Shown here: positions 1 to 11,505 of the stretch, piece after piece
Position numbering within the stretch: the stretch's first letter is position 1
Layout: each line of letters begins with the position of its first letter
From: Pomphorhynchus laevis
Lineage: Eukaryota; Acanthocephala; Palaeacanthocephala; Echinorhynchida; Pomphorhynchidae
Assembly (NCBI GenBank): GCA_012934845.2
Contig: WNNJ02002588.1
Span: forward strand, 215,671-279,670
Reading direction: 5' to 3'
Length of the DNA stretch: 64,000 nucleotides
The notes under the pieces: generated by a model
Database searches by the model: none
Seen by the model: only the letters and a program-made list of their open reading frames with translations
Told to the model about the DNA's origin: nothing
Made by a program: the position numbers and the translations under genes

Positions 1-868
1 CGATCAAGACGAATGTTAAAGTCACCGAGAACAAAAGAAGGAGTATAAAACAATGAACAGTGAGACATAAGATCTGCAAGGTCGTTAAAGAAGATACGTG
101 ATGGGGCAACTGAACCTGAACGGTATACAATCACAAGTTCCAGAGGGAAAGGAGTTGATAATCTGCATATGAGTAATTCGAACGCGATGTAACGGATGCT
201 AACGTTAATTTTACGTAAAGCCATTGGATGACGAGCAATGGCAACAATTCCGCCATGGTATGCTTAAGAGCGAGATCGACTAGCGAAGAAGAAAAGGGGG
301 AGAGATGGAACGCCATCGAATTTTTGGCTTTGTGTGTACAACGTGAAAATTTCCGTTGATTTGACGTATAGATAAGGATGACTCGCCGTTTGTTTCACGT
401 CGATGTTTCTCAATGCGAGCTAAATTGAGCTGGGGTGCGGTCAGGAAAGATACGACAAGTAGATGAAGCGGTAAGAAGTTTAAAACGTTCGGAGAGTACC
501 GAAGAGGCATGTGAACTATGTCGGAAAACGATTTTTAAAAGGTGAGGACTGAGATGATTTAATTTAGCGGATTTGTTCAAACGAATAAATGATACAGGAG
601 CGATATTATTGAAGAGGGATGGGTTATCATCAGGTAGAATGTTTGCTAGGATAGACCTGAAAGCAGATACATCATCATCGAGCGAGATTGTGGAGAAGCA
701 GATTCGGAAAGCTTTAAGTTTGATATTATAATACAGCGATCGCGCGACGGAAAACGATTTCGTGGAAGTGGTGGACGGACAGAGCTTGTAGGAATCGAGG
801 CAGATGAGCAGATAGAAATGGAAATGACAGGGGTGCTTGATAAAGAATTAATATTGGTTGGAGCAAGT

Positions 869-1240
869 GTGACAGGAGCGGGGTGTTGAATCGGTTGATC
901 AGAGATGTGACTGGAGATGATTTTGAAGGAGGGATGTAAATTATTTGGAAGTGTTACGTGGGAGTAAGAATAAGGAGAATTAAGATAGGTTGGGGTATGT
1001 GTGACAGGAGTGGAGTGTTGAATCAGTTGATCGGAAATGTTACTGGAAATGATTTTGATGGAAGGATGTAGATTATAGGAAAGTGATACGTGGGAGGTAG
1101 AGTAAGGAGAATTAAGATAGGTTGGGGCATGAGTGACAGGAATGGAGTGTTGAATCAGTTGATCGGAAATGTTATGGAAATGATTTTGATGGAAGAATGT
1201 AAATTATTGAGAAGTGATACGGGGGAGGTCGAGTAAGGAG
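869..1240 (-). repeat. 132-bp tandem repeat inside LINE ORF1 (3 copies)
   Basis: Units begin at about 869, 1001 and 1133, each starting GTGACAGGA on the plus strand, so the period is 132 bp, or 44 codons. The units differ by scattered substitutions and one short deletion in the third. They lie in the Ser/Pro-rich linker of ORF1 and keep the reading frame, so the array is a coding minisatellite that lengthens the linker. Confidence 0.8.
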
Positions 1241-1721
1241 TACGTGAAGAGAATAAAGAAGTTTGAGATTTATTTAGATTGGGGGAGGAATATGAAAGAG
1301 GAGGTACGAGATGCAAAGCTTCACCGTTAGCATTGTTAGAATGAGAAAGATTAATGGAAGTTTGGTACGTAGTTGATCGAGGAGTGTGTGAGAAAGTAGG
1401 TTCAATAATGGGATTATAAGATGCGAAGTCAGGTGTTGATGCGAGGGAAACATCTAAAGCAGTATTGGTCTGAGTGGTTGTGTGTGATACAGAAGTAGAG
1501 GAGCAGGATAACTGTAGTAGTCGTACTGGTGTACAAAAATCGCATGTGAACTGTTTACGTTTATACACCAAGTGGTCGGATATTTTAACACGAACAAGTG
1601 TCCATACATCACAATCTTTGGAATCGCATCCAACTTCAAAACTGGTATAACCATCATTGCATTCCGATGTGGAAGATGCTTGATCAGGAACAGGGATCTG
1701 AAATCGCACTTTTTTAGGCAT
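1155..1721 (-). pseudogene. LINE ORF1, N-terminal part (family A)
   Basis: The open frame starts at an ATG (1721) and runs 188 codons. Residues around 30-62 carry a zinc-ligand pattern: VGCDSKDC, then W two residues on, then CDFC (C-x4-C-x2-W-x19-C-x2-C). This matches the ORF1 proteins at 22645 and 41011 and resembles the second half of a PHD finger. The rest is a Ser/Thr/Pro-rich, low-complexity linker. The frame stops inside a 132-bp coding repeat, where a TGA stands at a position that reads CGA in the most distant repeat unit. The downstream RRM-like half is not readable here. Confidence 0.7.
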
Positions 1722-1766
1722 GACCTTTTATCGAGAGATTTAGCTCAATCCGCGAGCGTAGCGTGC

Positions 1767-1866
1767 GGAACTGACAGGAATAATCTGGAACTGACAGGTA
1801 TAATCTGGTACTGACAGGAATAATCCGGAACTGACAAGAATAATCTGGAACTGACAGGAATAATTG
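1767..1866 (-). repeat. 20-bp tandem repeat, 5 copies, upstream of LINE ORF1
   Basis: Five consecutive 20-bp units of the form GGAACTGACAGGAATAATCT (plus-strand reading) occupy exactly 100 bp, with one to three differences per unit. The array ends 46 bp upstream of the ORF1 ATG of the minus-strand LINE. A small GC-rich palindrome (CGCGAGCGTAGCGTGCG, about 1751-1767) lies between array and ATG. The position suggests a 5' UTR or promoter monomer array. Confidence 0.9.
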
Positions 1867-1869
1867 TAG

Positions 1870-2975
1870 TTTATCAAGTAGTCAAGAAAGTTCAAACAAG
1901 GAAGGTATATATATAGTAAAGACGGTTGATTTCCAGTAAAACGTGTGAAATGACGCACATGTTGAATTAAATAGTTCGCACGAGAAATCATCACATCCTA
2001 GTTCAGTTATATAATTTTCTCAGTCTAAATGTAACATATTCAAATCACCTTTGAGCAGTAGATTGTGCATATGGGCATAACGATATATATATCAATGATA
2101 ACGTAATTGGCTGTAGCATAAGGGCTACGATAAATATGACCAACGACGATTGATTGACGATTGGGTAGATATATAGTTGCTCATTAAGTATCAACATAAT
2201 CAGATAATTTCGCTACAAGTAATGTCGCCACAATTCAGAGTGTATGTGAAGTATAACTTCACCACCTCTCCGACCGCAACGATCTGCACGATAGCACATA
2301 TAGTGGAGAATTCAACCTCGCTACCAAGACAAATTATGCTAATGGGACCATAATATATTAGTATGTACATCAATTTACATCTACATGGTTTTCTAAACGT
2401 TTAGATAAAAATATTAATGCAGCACAATGCCAAAATTTTGAGAACAAAATATTTTTTAAGTAAAAAATTAAAAATTATTTTTAGTGACAACTGCAAGGCA
2501 TGATATGTAATGCATATAGTGCCATTTATACAAGTTATGCTTCAATAACAGAAGGGATATAATCTCCAGTTGCTAAATTTAAAAATTAACTCGAAAACCC
2601 CTTAATGGAAAATAACTACTGTAATTTTACATTAAAAAGTGTCATCCTAAGTTGTTTAATCCATGGGCCCTATTCTAAAGTATATCTTACGTTTCTTCTG
2701 ATAAAAACATGACCCCTCCTATTGGGTTAATCGTACTGTTTACGTTGATACTTCGTCATCGTTAAAATCCACAATTAAGAACTGCCCTTTCATTAAAGAT
2801 ATTCAGCAAGATCGAACGAATTGCTTTTAAAACCCCCTTTGACCTCCAGGAACCTGGATTTATGTAGCAATTAGCTACATAATGTAGACGTCCGGAAATG
2901 AAAAAATCGAAGGAATTGAAAATATCCATAAGGCATTTTGCCTTATCACAATTTGGAAGAAAAAATAAAAAATAA
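1870..2975. other. Non-coding AT-rich interval, nothing recognised
   Basis: Between the first family A copy and the next one there is AT-rich sequence with short open stretches but no recognisable domain. A minus-strand open stretch at 2762-2930 looks protein-like but matches no family I recognise. It may be leftover 5' UTR or another decayed element. Confidence 0.5.
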
Positions 2976-4690
2976 AAAAATAAGATCTGAAAAAATATGT
3001 TTACGACTGCAGCGTCTGGACAACAATCGCCTGCGAGAAAAATAAGGTAAAAGAAGATTTCGTATGTGGTTTTTGTGCCTACAAACAAATCTGCAATTTT
3101 TCCAATAAGTACATATCAACATCGAACACGTCAACTCAAACTACCCCCGTCGTTTCTAATGTCCTTTCTCCACCCACCGACCCTTCCACCATAAACACTT
3201 CCCTTTCCATGTCATCTTCACTCCCCGGCACCCCACGTCCCGTCCTTCCCGTCTCGTTTCTCAATAACTTGCATCCATTAATCAAAATCACCTCAACCAA
3301 TCTCCACTATCCTTCCACTCATAACCTTTCCTCACATCGCTTGCCACCCTCTTTATTATCATTATCCTCTATGTCTCCCGTCGTCGAACCAAATCCCTCC
3401 AACTCATCAACTGCCAGCTCTCCTTTTGTGATCTCACCCACTTACGTCAGTCGTCCTCATTTACGAAAGCGCTTTCCTTCTCGCGATCGTTGCGTCATCG
3501 TCACTAATATCACTCCTTCCAACTCCTTATCTCCACAAGCACGTCTCGACCACGATGTTTCCGCCTTCAGATCCATCCTCTCATCTATTTTCCTGCGGAT
3601 AAACCATCCTTTTTCAAGGACATTTCTCCTGTCACATTCATCCGTCTAAACAAATCTTCTCAATCTAATCCTTCCCAGCCCCCTCTCCTAAAAATTGTTT
3701 TCAAGCATCGCTCTCACGCGTCTTCTGTTCTCTCTCAACGATTCAAACTCATGTCATCTTCAACCACTCGAATTTTCCCCGATCGCGCCCCTTCTGAAAT
3801 CGCTCAAATCTCTTCAACCCGCATCGAAAAACGCCGTCGCGAGGAAAACGGCGAAATATCACTCTCCATCCGAAATATAGACGGAAATTTTCAAGTTGTC
3901 CACACCCGTCCAAAAATTCGATGGCGCTCCATCTCTCCTATGTGTCTTCTCCACTAGACTCTTTCGCCACAACACACGGTTTCCGCCTCGGTCTCCTCAA
4001 CACTAGATCTATTCTCAATAAATCCGATCTTATCCTCAACCTATTCACCAAGCAATCCATCGATCTCTTCTGCCTCACCGAATCCTGGCACTCAGATTCC
4101 GACGACCTTTCCATTCGCCGTCTGCTCTCTACCGGTTGCTCCCTAGTCGAATCCGACCGCCCCCTCAGCTCATGCCCTTCTAAATTCTCTAATCATGGCG
4201 GCATCGTCGCAATCGCGCGTCACCCCGCGTCTCTTCACAAAATCAATCCCCCTTTCAGTCCTTGCTCTTTTGAATTGCTCATGTCGTTATTCTAACCCGA
4301 TCACTCTAAATCTCGCCATTGTATACCGTCCTGGTTCATCAGCTCCTACTGCCTTATTTTTTACCGAACTCGCTGACCTCCTTTCTCATTGTTCTTTGTC
4401 CTCAATCCCTTCACTCGTTCTAGGCGACTTCAATATCCGCCTAGACCGCCCCTCTTCTACGGATTCCATCCGGTTCATCAACATTCTATCCAACTACAAT
4501 TACAAACTAATCTCCACTGTTCCCACACATATACTTAGTGGGGCACTCGTCATCATCGCTGTCCCCGATCATTTATCTGCCTACACCTCACTGTCCATCT
4601 CCGATCCTGGTCTATCCGATTACTTTCACGTCACCCTATATCTCAATCACATCCACACCCCTCCTCACACACCTTGCGACAATGTCACAA
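2975..4690 (+). pseudogene. CR1-like LINE, family A copy 2 (ORF1 plus endonuclease)
   Basis: The copy begins in the ORF1 zinc motif (about 2995-3085: SVWTTI, then DFVCGFC) and continues through the Ser/Pro-rich linker into an RRM-like block (RDRCVIVTNITPS, about 3475-3525; IDGNFQVVHTRPKIRW, about 3880-3925). It then enters an APE-type endonuclease: LLNTRSIL, LFCLTESWH, GGIVAIA, AIVYRPGS and LVLGDFNIRLD at 3990-4445. A final LSDYFHVTL near 4620 corresponds to the SDH motif but reads SDY. Several frame changes break it. RT is absent; at 4690 it abuts an inverted piece of the same family. Confidence 0.75.
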
Positions 4691-5243
4691 TTAATAGATA
4701 ATTTAGAAGGGGATGAGCTAAGGTGGCGGGCGGATTTGACAGAGAGCAAACGGCGAATCGAAAGGTCGTCGCAATCGAAGTGTTATGATTCGGTAAGGCA
4801 GAAGAGATCAATAGATTGCTTGGTTAATAGGTTGATGATAAGATCCGATTTATGGAGAAAAATATCTAGTGTTAAGGAGGCTGAGGCGGAAACCGTGTGT
4901 GGTGGTGAAAGGGGCTAGCGAATAAGACAGGTGAGATTCTGCACTATCGAATTTTGGAAAGGGTGTAAACAACTTGAAATTTTCGTCGTTGTTTCGTATG
5001 GAGAGTGATGCTTCGACGTTTTTCTATCGATGGCGTTTTTCGGTGCAGCAGAAGAAAGCTGAGCGATTTCGGAAGGTGTGCGATCGCGGAAATGCGAGTG
5101 GCTGAAGAGGAGATGAGTTTAAATAGTTGGAAGAGGACAAAGGACGCATGAGAGACAATGCTTGAAAACAATGTTCTTAGAGAGGGTTGAAAAGGATTAA
5201 AATGAGAACACTTGTTTAGTAGACTCTGTCGGTACATATCCAT
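4690..5243 (-). pseudogene. Family A LINE fragment, inverted (ORF1 C-terminus plus start of endonuclease)
   Basis: On the minus strand 5243-4944 encodes the ORF1 C-terminal block (FNPFQPSLRTLFSSIVSH, then RKFQVVYTLSKIR), near-identical in layout to 34935-35215. About 4920-4690 reads the start of the endonuclease (DLINLLTKQSIDLFCLTES in essence, with changes). It meets the + copy at about 4690 head-on, giving an inverted pair. Frames are broken, with no RT part. Confidence 0.7.
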
Positions 5244-6796
5244 GTATCGACAGGTCCATGTGACTGTCTCAAGTCCTAGTTATCTTAGTCTGTCTTCATA
5301 AGGAGGCGACGCCAACGTTTAAATAATATAAATAATATTAAGGTTAGCATATTTACTTTTTTAAATTTAAAAAATACAAAATATCCAGACTCAGTTAACT
5401 GATCTGATTTATTCACTCATTCTTATAAATAATTTAAGTTAATTAATTACATAATTACTATTTAATTATAAATCATAAGATTTAAATAATTCTTCCCTTA
5501 TATAAATCTTAATTATAAACCATTTTAAGATTAAAATTTATATTTTTAAATTTAAGTGATGTACAAATTACATGGACTCAGTTATCCTATCTGATTTGCT
5601 TGATCAAAATGCCTTCTAGCCTTTTTATTATATAATAATAGACGGTAAAGTTTCAATAACTTGATTTATACTAAAGGAACCACTTAGTTCTCATAGACAC
5701 TGAATTTATTGAATTTATGTTCTTTACTAAATTCATCAGAATAAAAATCGTTCAAGTTAATAGTTAGTTCAGATAGATAAGTCAGCCAACTTGCGTAATG
5801 TTTGTTACTACTCTGACCACTGATTATGTATGCTCTGTCATTGAATAATAAAATCAGCCTATATTCAAAGATACGAGAAACAATTCTTCCGTATATATTT
5901 TATATAATCAGCTGTTAACTGAAAAAAAAACTTTACTTTAAAGAAAGACGATAAGAAATTATTAGTTTCTCCAATTCTATACAAGAGTTATGTAAGTAAT
6001 ATATAATTGTTATAAATAAAGTACTATATTAAAGATAAGGTTGTTATAGTGTAAACCTCAATTACAAAATTAAAACCAAAACTTTAAGTTCTAACCATGT
6101 TAAATGGTCATATGTAATTTTAAAATTGATAATCAAGTAAATGGTTGAACAAATTGGAAAAGAATTGTATATCTAATAACAGCCTTGTTAATGAAGCACC
6201 AAGTGTTTTGACCTAGATATATATTTAGACTACTTACGTCATTGTTTCAGGCCTAAGCTAATTAGCGGTAAAGGCTCATCAAATTCGGTAGATAACAATC
6301 AGTGTCGATGTATACTAAGTTGTATAATCAGATACGTTATTCCAAGTCTTAAATCCATATATAGAAAAATATAATGTATATTTACGTAAATTGTTCAGGC
6401 ACTAATTTTTTGTATTTCTTACCGTATTAAATTTACTTTTTATAAAATAAAAATAAATTTGCCATAACCAAATCAATTTTTACAGCTTGAAATCGACAAA
6501 TATCGAAACATCCTTTAACAAAAATGGACTAAATGTTTTCGAATTATAGTAGCAACCAAATTGTATTTAATGATTTCATGTTGACATCTACCTGTACATC
6601 TTTAGTGTATTTGATTTGTTTTAGCGTTTTGCAGCGGACCCCGTCCCTACACGGGAAAGACGCTAAAGCAAAAGAAGAAGATTTGTTTTAGCATATAAAT
6701 TATGTTTCTGATTATGATGATAGCAGCGTCCAGCGAGCTATAAAATACTAAATATATAATAAATACTAAACCCATAATCTTCTTCCATTTCAAATA
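5244..6796. other. AT-rich non-coding interval with a dispersed motif
   Basis: No gene was found. Two copies of a dispersed repeat end are present: CAGACTCAGTTAACTGATCT at about 5386 and GGACTCAGTTATCCTATCTG at 5574, about 190 bp apart in the same orientation. The same motif recurs downstream of both RPB4 copies (8343, 15544, inverted) and before the RT fragment at 21071, so it marks a small repeated element. Confidence 0.5.
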
Positions 6797-6910
6797 TATA
6801 GTTATTACACGAACAAAGAAGCAGAAATTATCCGTTATTTGATAAAAAATTAGAGATTTTTTAATCAAGTATAGGATAATTTCTGCTTCTTTGCTCCTGT
6901 AATAACTATA
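6797..6910. mobile_element. Fold-back MITE-like element
   Basis: The segment is an almost perfect inverted repeat: 37-bp arms starting TATAGTTATTAC and ending GTAATAACTATA, with AAGCAGAAATTATCC mirrored inside. The roughly 40-bp loop is itself palindromic (TTGATAAAAAATT / ATTTTTTAATCAA). There is no coding capacity. Size and structure fit a short fold-back MITE; target duplications cannot be told apart from the AT-rich surroundings. Confidence 0.75.
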
Positions 6911-7034
6911 CAATAAAAATTTAAAAAATGAACAATTAAATGTTTAATTTTTAATTAAACATTAAATAATCATTAAACATTAATCATTTTAATGATTAAT
7001 GTTTAATGATAAACATTAATCATTATTTTTTTAT

Positions 7035-8620
7035 TAATATATAATAAATAATATTGTTTTACAGCAAGATCTAAATCAATTATACGTAAAGAGGATATTT
7101 TTCACGTAGCTTTTCAAAATACAGTCTACTACATTTAATATTTTCGTAAAATTTGGGTAAATTAGTTGTTTTTAGGTAAACTATTTGTCTTTTTTAAGGT
7201 AAAATAGTTGTCTTTTTTGAAAACTAGTTGTTTTTGGGTAAATTAGTTGTGTTTTTGAGACTGTACGTAAACTCAATAATTTGGAAAAATTTGCAACGAT
7301 TGTTGTAAAATCGACTATTGATAGCATATGTTACTTCTTATAAAACTTGCTCAAAATCAACTGACTATCTTAAATGTAGAAAGCGAAAATTTATGGCACA
7401 GGATTTAGTGTTTCATAAAATTAATGTTATCAATACGGACATACTACCCATATCTACACCATGTAGTTACGCTTTAACACTATAACATATTCTTAATCAA
7501 CAGTTCTATTTATTTTTTGGTATTTTAAAAATTCAAAAATATATTATAAATTAGAGAAGTGAAATATTTTTTGATATAAATTTCAGAATACTCATTTGAA
7601 AAACAGAAATCGCATAATCATTAAAAACAAATTTAAGAGAATGCTAAAAAATATCAGAACAAAAACTAAATTTGTATATTCTAATATTGATTATAGAATT
7701 CGACATGGACTACGAGGAAGAAGAGGACGCTGCAAATTTGAAATTCCCTAGAGAGTTTGAAAATGCCGCTGCTTTATCAATTAGTGAAGTTAGATTTCTT
7801 CTAGAAGACCGGAGGAATCATCAACAAAGCTCTGACAAGGACAGCCAGTTGCCAGACGCACTATCGGATACTCTTGCCTACTGCGAGCGCTTCAGCACTT
7901 TCCGAAACTCTGAAACGATCTTAGAGGTACGAGAAGCCCTGTCCATTGCTGGAGGTGGTGGTAATTCAACACTAAACAACGGATTTGTTCGTTTACACCA
8001 ATTTGAGACTGCAGCATTGGCTAATCTTTGTCCTGAATCTGCTGAGGAGGCAAAAACCCTTATACCTAGTTTAACGGGTAAAATCGATGACGATCAATTG
8101 CAGCGATTGCTAGATGACATTAGAGCGAAGAAAACTTTTCAATATTGAAATCGAATTTTATTTTTTTGTACATGTACCAATGATTTGTGAAGAATGCATA
8201 ATTTTATTTTCCATGATCTGTTAATGTGTAAATCGATTTTTACGTTTTAGCTGCTTTATTTATCAGCTGATTTTATCACATCTTAAATTGAAAACATTTT
8301 AATGCTCCAAGTTCGTTTTGAATCGTGAATGGTTTAAAATTCAGATCAGCTAACTGAGTCTAAGTATTTTATACTATATATAAAAAATGTCAAATAAAAA
8401 TTAAATAATAAATAATTAGATAATTATATATGATTATAAATATTAAATCCTCGTTATATAAAAATTTATATAATTTAGATCAAGTTAAAATTAAAAATTT
8501 CGAGTTCTGACGCTATTTCTATCATACCATTCCGTGAGTTAGCGACTGCTGTTGCCAAACCTTTTTGCTTATATTTCAACACTCAATTGCATTCAAGTAC
8601 TATTCCCTCCAACTGGAGGG
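7035..8620 (+). repeat. Segmental duplication, copy 1 (contains RPB4)
   Basis: This stretch matches 14233-15815 along its whole length at an offset of about 7.2 kb. The coding sequence and about 190 bp before it are identical as far as I can read. Farther upstream and downstream there are at least twenty single-base differences and a few indels. The match ends in both copies inside a LINE RT remnant (near CTATTCCCTCC at 8600 / CTATTCCCTCT at 15800). Confidence 0.9.
7705..8148 (+). CDS. RPB4: RNA polymerase II subunit RPB4 (POLR2D), copy 1
   Basis: A 147-residue protein. RPB4 pairs with RPB7 to form the stalk of nuclear RNA polymerase II, with roles in initiation, RNA exit and mRNA fate. Family signatures run the whole length: LKFPREFE near the N-terminus, SEVRFLLEDRR, ERFSTFRN, LANLCPESAEEAKTLIPSL and the C-terminal ending LLDDIRAKKTFQY, very close to animal POLR2D (which ends in SFQY). 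The ATG at 7705 is chosen because it leads straight into the acidic N-terminus typical of the family; the frame is open 33 bases upstream, but that part is hydrophobic and not family-like. A Gly/Asn-rich insert (IAGGGGNSTLNNGF) sits before the LHQFE helix and is absent from the human protein. No introns are present. A TTGATTATAG just upstream of the ATG could be a 3' splice site of a 5' UTR intron. Confidence 0.95.
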   Translation: MDYEEEEDAANLKFPREFENAAALSISEVRFLLEDRRNHQQSSDKDSQLPDALSDTLAYCERFSTFRNSETILEVREALSIAGGGGNSTLNNGFVRLHQFETAALANLCPESAEEAKTLIPSLTGKIDDDQLQRLLDDIRAKKTFQY

Positions 8621-8662
8621 AATAATTTACGTCCTTGTGTCTTTAAGCTGTTAAATTTGTTA

Positions 8663-8762
8663 CTGCAACTGATTGAATTGATCTGCAACTAATTGAATTG
8701 ATCTGCAACTGATTGAATTGATCTGCAACTAATTGAATTGATCTGCGACTAATTGAATTGAT
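8663..8762. repeat. 20-bp tandem repeat, 5 copies
   Basis: Five exact-length units of CTGCAACTRATTGAATTGAT (fifth unit CTGCGACT...) follow the first RPB4 duplication. Copy 2 lacks this array at the matching place. No LINE ORF1 was found beside it, so whether it is a stray LINE 5' array or an independent minisatellite is open. Confidence 0.9.
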
Positions 8763-11340
8763 ATACAATGCAGTTTTAACCAAGAATATTTTAACCAGTA
8801 TTTTTGAAGTATTTTAATACTTCAAAAACAGCTTTGAACGTTTCTTTCAATACCAAGCTTTTAAAGATATTTAAGCTATGTGTTCTATCCGGACATATCT
8901 CTCGACGATCTCTACTGCGAGATGATAACGTAATTCCCTTTAAATTGCTTTTATTTTTTCTGTTGAATAAGTTATTATCAATTGTCCATGTTATCTTCAT
9001 AACAATAGTCCTCTGCTAAATGGGCATAAGTCTTCTTTTGTGCTAAATATGCCTCATTCCGAATTGGATCTTTCAGTTTGGAGAAAGCACTTTTTTCCAA
9101 ACTGAAACTATTTTACCTTGTGACTGAAATATGCTATCTTATCAGTTTATTTTAATTTCAACGATTTTTTATAGTTTGGAACAAAAGTAAAAACAAAACA
9201 AAAATGGATTAATGTTTAAAAATAATTTTACTCAATAATAAGAAAATCAAAAGATGTTAAACAATGAAAAACAACAAAAGAAATGCTACCAGTACAGATC
9301 TGTCTGTTGTCTTCAAAATTACGCAGATGATGTTTGCCGTCAAACAAATAGTTCAATATTGTTAACTGTTGTTGTCAATTTTTGCACACACCACTATCGT
9401 AGGTAATATGATGCTCAACACTCTCACAGGGTTTAAATCCCAAAGTCATGCACAGAGACCTCAATAAACAATATATATATAAATCATAGTGATTTTCGCT
9501 GCACATGAAATGGCTTGATTATCATATGCTATTATCCAAATCAGTAGTATTTGATTGTCTAGACAATGTTACAGGTTGAACATGTCACCTTTTTGTTTAC
9601 TCTTACCAGTAATATTAAACAAAGAGTGTGATTAGTTAATTGGTATATATTTTGTATGTATTTGAGTATTTTCTTGTATCCTTAATCAAACTTTCAGTTT
9701 GTATAATTACTAAAGAACGGAAACAGATGATTTAATGTATTAAATCATTAAACATTACTAAGCATTACGTTCTATTACATTCCAAAAAATAATGAAAAAA
9801 TATTAAAATAAATTATAATTAAATAAATTAAATTTAAGTTAAATTTAATTATTTATTAGAGTTGTTTTGGCTATACCTTGAGCATAGCTCAAAGTTGCAT
9901 TACTAGTCAAATAATTAACAAAAAAGTATTTATAAATTATTCATTGCATCCAATGAATGAAAATTTTAAATAAAAGTCAATTTTCACGAATTGACTAATA
10001 CATAACAGACGATGTGTCAGAATATGGATTAGAGGTCATCAGGAGGAACTAACATGCAACTGTTTTTATGAGGAACTGCTATTTAACTTTATATAAAGTT
10101 AAAATTTAAAATTAAAACTACGTATTTTATACTATATATAAATAAAAATAAAGAATTATAAATAATTATAAGCCTATTTGTACAATATATTTGAATTGTA
10201 TAAATCTTGTGTTTGCAAAACATCAGATTTGGTACATACTCCGTATAATAAGTGTTCTTTCATATTTAAAAGTTACATGAATAAATCTAAATATTTTTTA
10301 ATAGAAAAGACAAATTTCTCTTGTTTCTATGAAATAAGATAGAAACTGCTTTGCTACATTTTAAATTTGCAAAATTTAAAAAGTATTTTATTCCATCTAA
10401 TTTTCAATACAACAAACGAGTCGAGTGATCATCAACCAATATTCAATTCAAATAATTAATTCCAATTAATTTCAAAAATTGGTAGGTTTTCAAATTGAAG
10501 GAAGATGCTTCTCCTACCAACGCTGATTTAATTTGAAATCAGGAATGATTTCAATTAAATTTGCAAAATGTAAGACGAAAGTCTTTAATTAAATATAAAT
10601 GCTAATAAAACAGACGAGTCGAGTAATCGGCAGCCAACATTAAAAGGACCGAAACGTGAAATTTAGTTATTAGATCAGTAGCTGGTGAAGTCACCAATAC
10701 TGAATTGTAGCGTACTGCAATTGGCTTATAGATAGAATTGAAACAAAGTGCAGAATAAAAATAGTCATCAAAATTTCAATATCAACAATGATTGCACAGT
10801 TATTTCAAGATAATATTAAGCATGAATTTCCGTCATTAGCATTCTAATCCAATTTTCTATAAATTATTCACATTCTATCAATATTTAATAGCAGTGAATC
10901 GATTTAGAATGCATTTATCAGAATGGACATCAATTAAAATTTAAGGTCATTGATCGGCAAAACATAGTCGTTTCATTAATGCTATCGTATTAGACAAAAA
11001 GTTTTAATATTTGCAATGATTATCTATTAAATATACCCATATTAGTCGGTTTTATCAGCTGTTAGCAATGCATGACAGTGACATCATATTATAATGTATG
11101 AGACAAATACTACCATTAAAAATAGCATCCCTATAATGAAGACGAAATAGCTAATTTCTTAAATAAGTCAAGTATTTTCGAATAAATATAATTAACAATA
11201 TACTATAATAAATAAATTAAATTAATATTATTATTAAATATAATAAATAATATACTTTGTATTAGAATAAGATACTTAATAATAAAATTTTATCATAGGA
11301 AATACGTCAGTAGCGTTAAAACATCATTATTAAGTATTAA
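8763..11340. other. AT-rich non-coding interval with dispersed repeat pieces
   Basis: No gene found. Visible structure: a perfect palindrome TTTTTGAAGTATT/AATACTTCAAAAA (about 8801-8828); a segment at 9970-10060 whose reverse complement recurs at about 20850-20950 (shared AGAGGTCATC and the AACAGACG region); a segment at 11237-11370 (ATACTTTGTATTAGAATAAG, then TTGCTATGTT) that recurs directly at 20745-20830; and two related pieces around 10415 and 10605 sharing ACGAGTCGAGT. These look like parts of one non-coding repeat family. Confidence 0.5.
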
Positions 11341-11354
11341 GCCCCATTGCTATG

Positions 11355-11505
11355 TTTGGTCGAGGATAGACCTAAGGCCGCAAGGATTTCCACTGCGATG
11401 GGAGTAAATTCGTACTGGCGCTTGTTGAGGCGACTGTATTTTGTCCTTTTCTTTACTTAGGAGCATCGGGTGACTGCACCGACCGTGGATACTGCGTGAA
11501 ATTCG
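11355..11505 (-). pseudogene. Possible retroelement C-terminal fragment
   Basis: The minus strand gives, with one stop, a stretch containing KKRTKYSRLNKRQ, YEFTPIAVEILAALG and LSSTKHSNG. The pattern 'K..KY..L...Y.F.PIAVE..G' is one I associate with the C-terminal region of RT-endonuclease proteins in some metazoan retroelements. This is pattern memory only; the surrounding 11.34-11.9 kb is otherwise unassigned, more GC-rich than its flanks, and has no readable RT. Confidence 0.3.

Larger units (their letters stand above)
1..1866 (-). mobile_element. CR1-like LINE, family A copy 1 (5' end; runs out of the window)
   Basis: Read on the minus strand this is the front of a CR1-like LINE: a 20-bp tandem array (1767-1866), an ORF1 start at 1721, a long Ser/Thr/Pro-rich spacer, and then part of an APE-type endonuclease domain that leaves the window at position 1. 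The endonuclease is recognised from the reverse complement of about 1-530, which in mixed frames gives GGIVAIARHP, VIVYRSGS and FVLGDFNIRLD. The same motifs occur in the + copy at 4190-4450. Several frame breaks separate the pieces, so this copy is degenerate. The sense strand is strikingly C-rich and G-poor, a trait shared by the other family A copies. Confidence 0.75.

Noticed and set aside
2762-3134. Small membrane-like protein on the minus strand
   Set aside because: Phe/Leu-rich because of AT-rich DNA; overlaps the start of a LINE ORF1 on the other strand.
7672-7704. Upstream start of RPB4 (11 extra residues MYILILIIEFD-like)
   Set aside because: Hydrophobic, unlike the acidic RPB4 N-terminus; the next ATG gives the family-like start.
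8791-9019. Overlapping open stretches on both strands
   Set aside because: They arise from a palindrome and AT-rich sequence; no domain.
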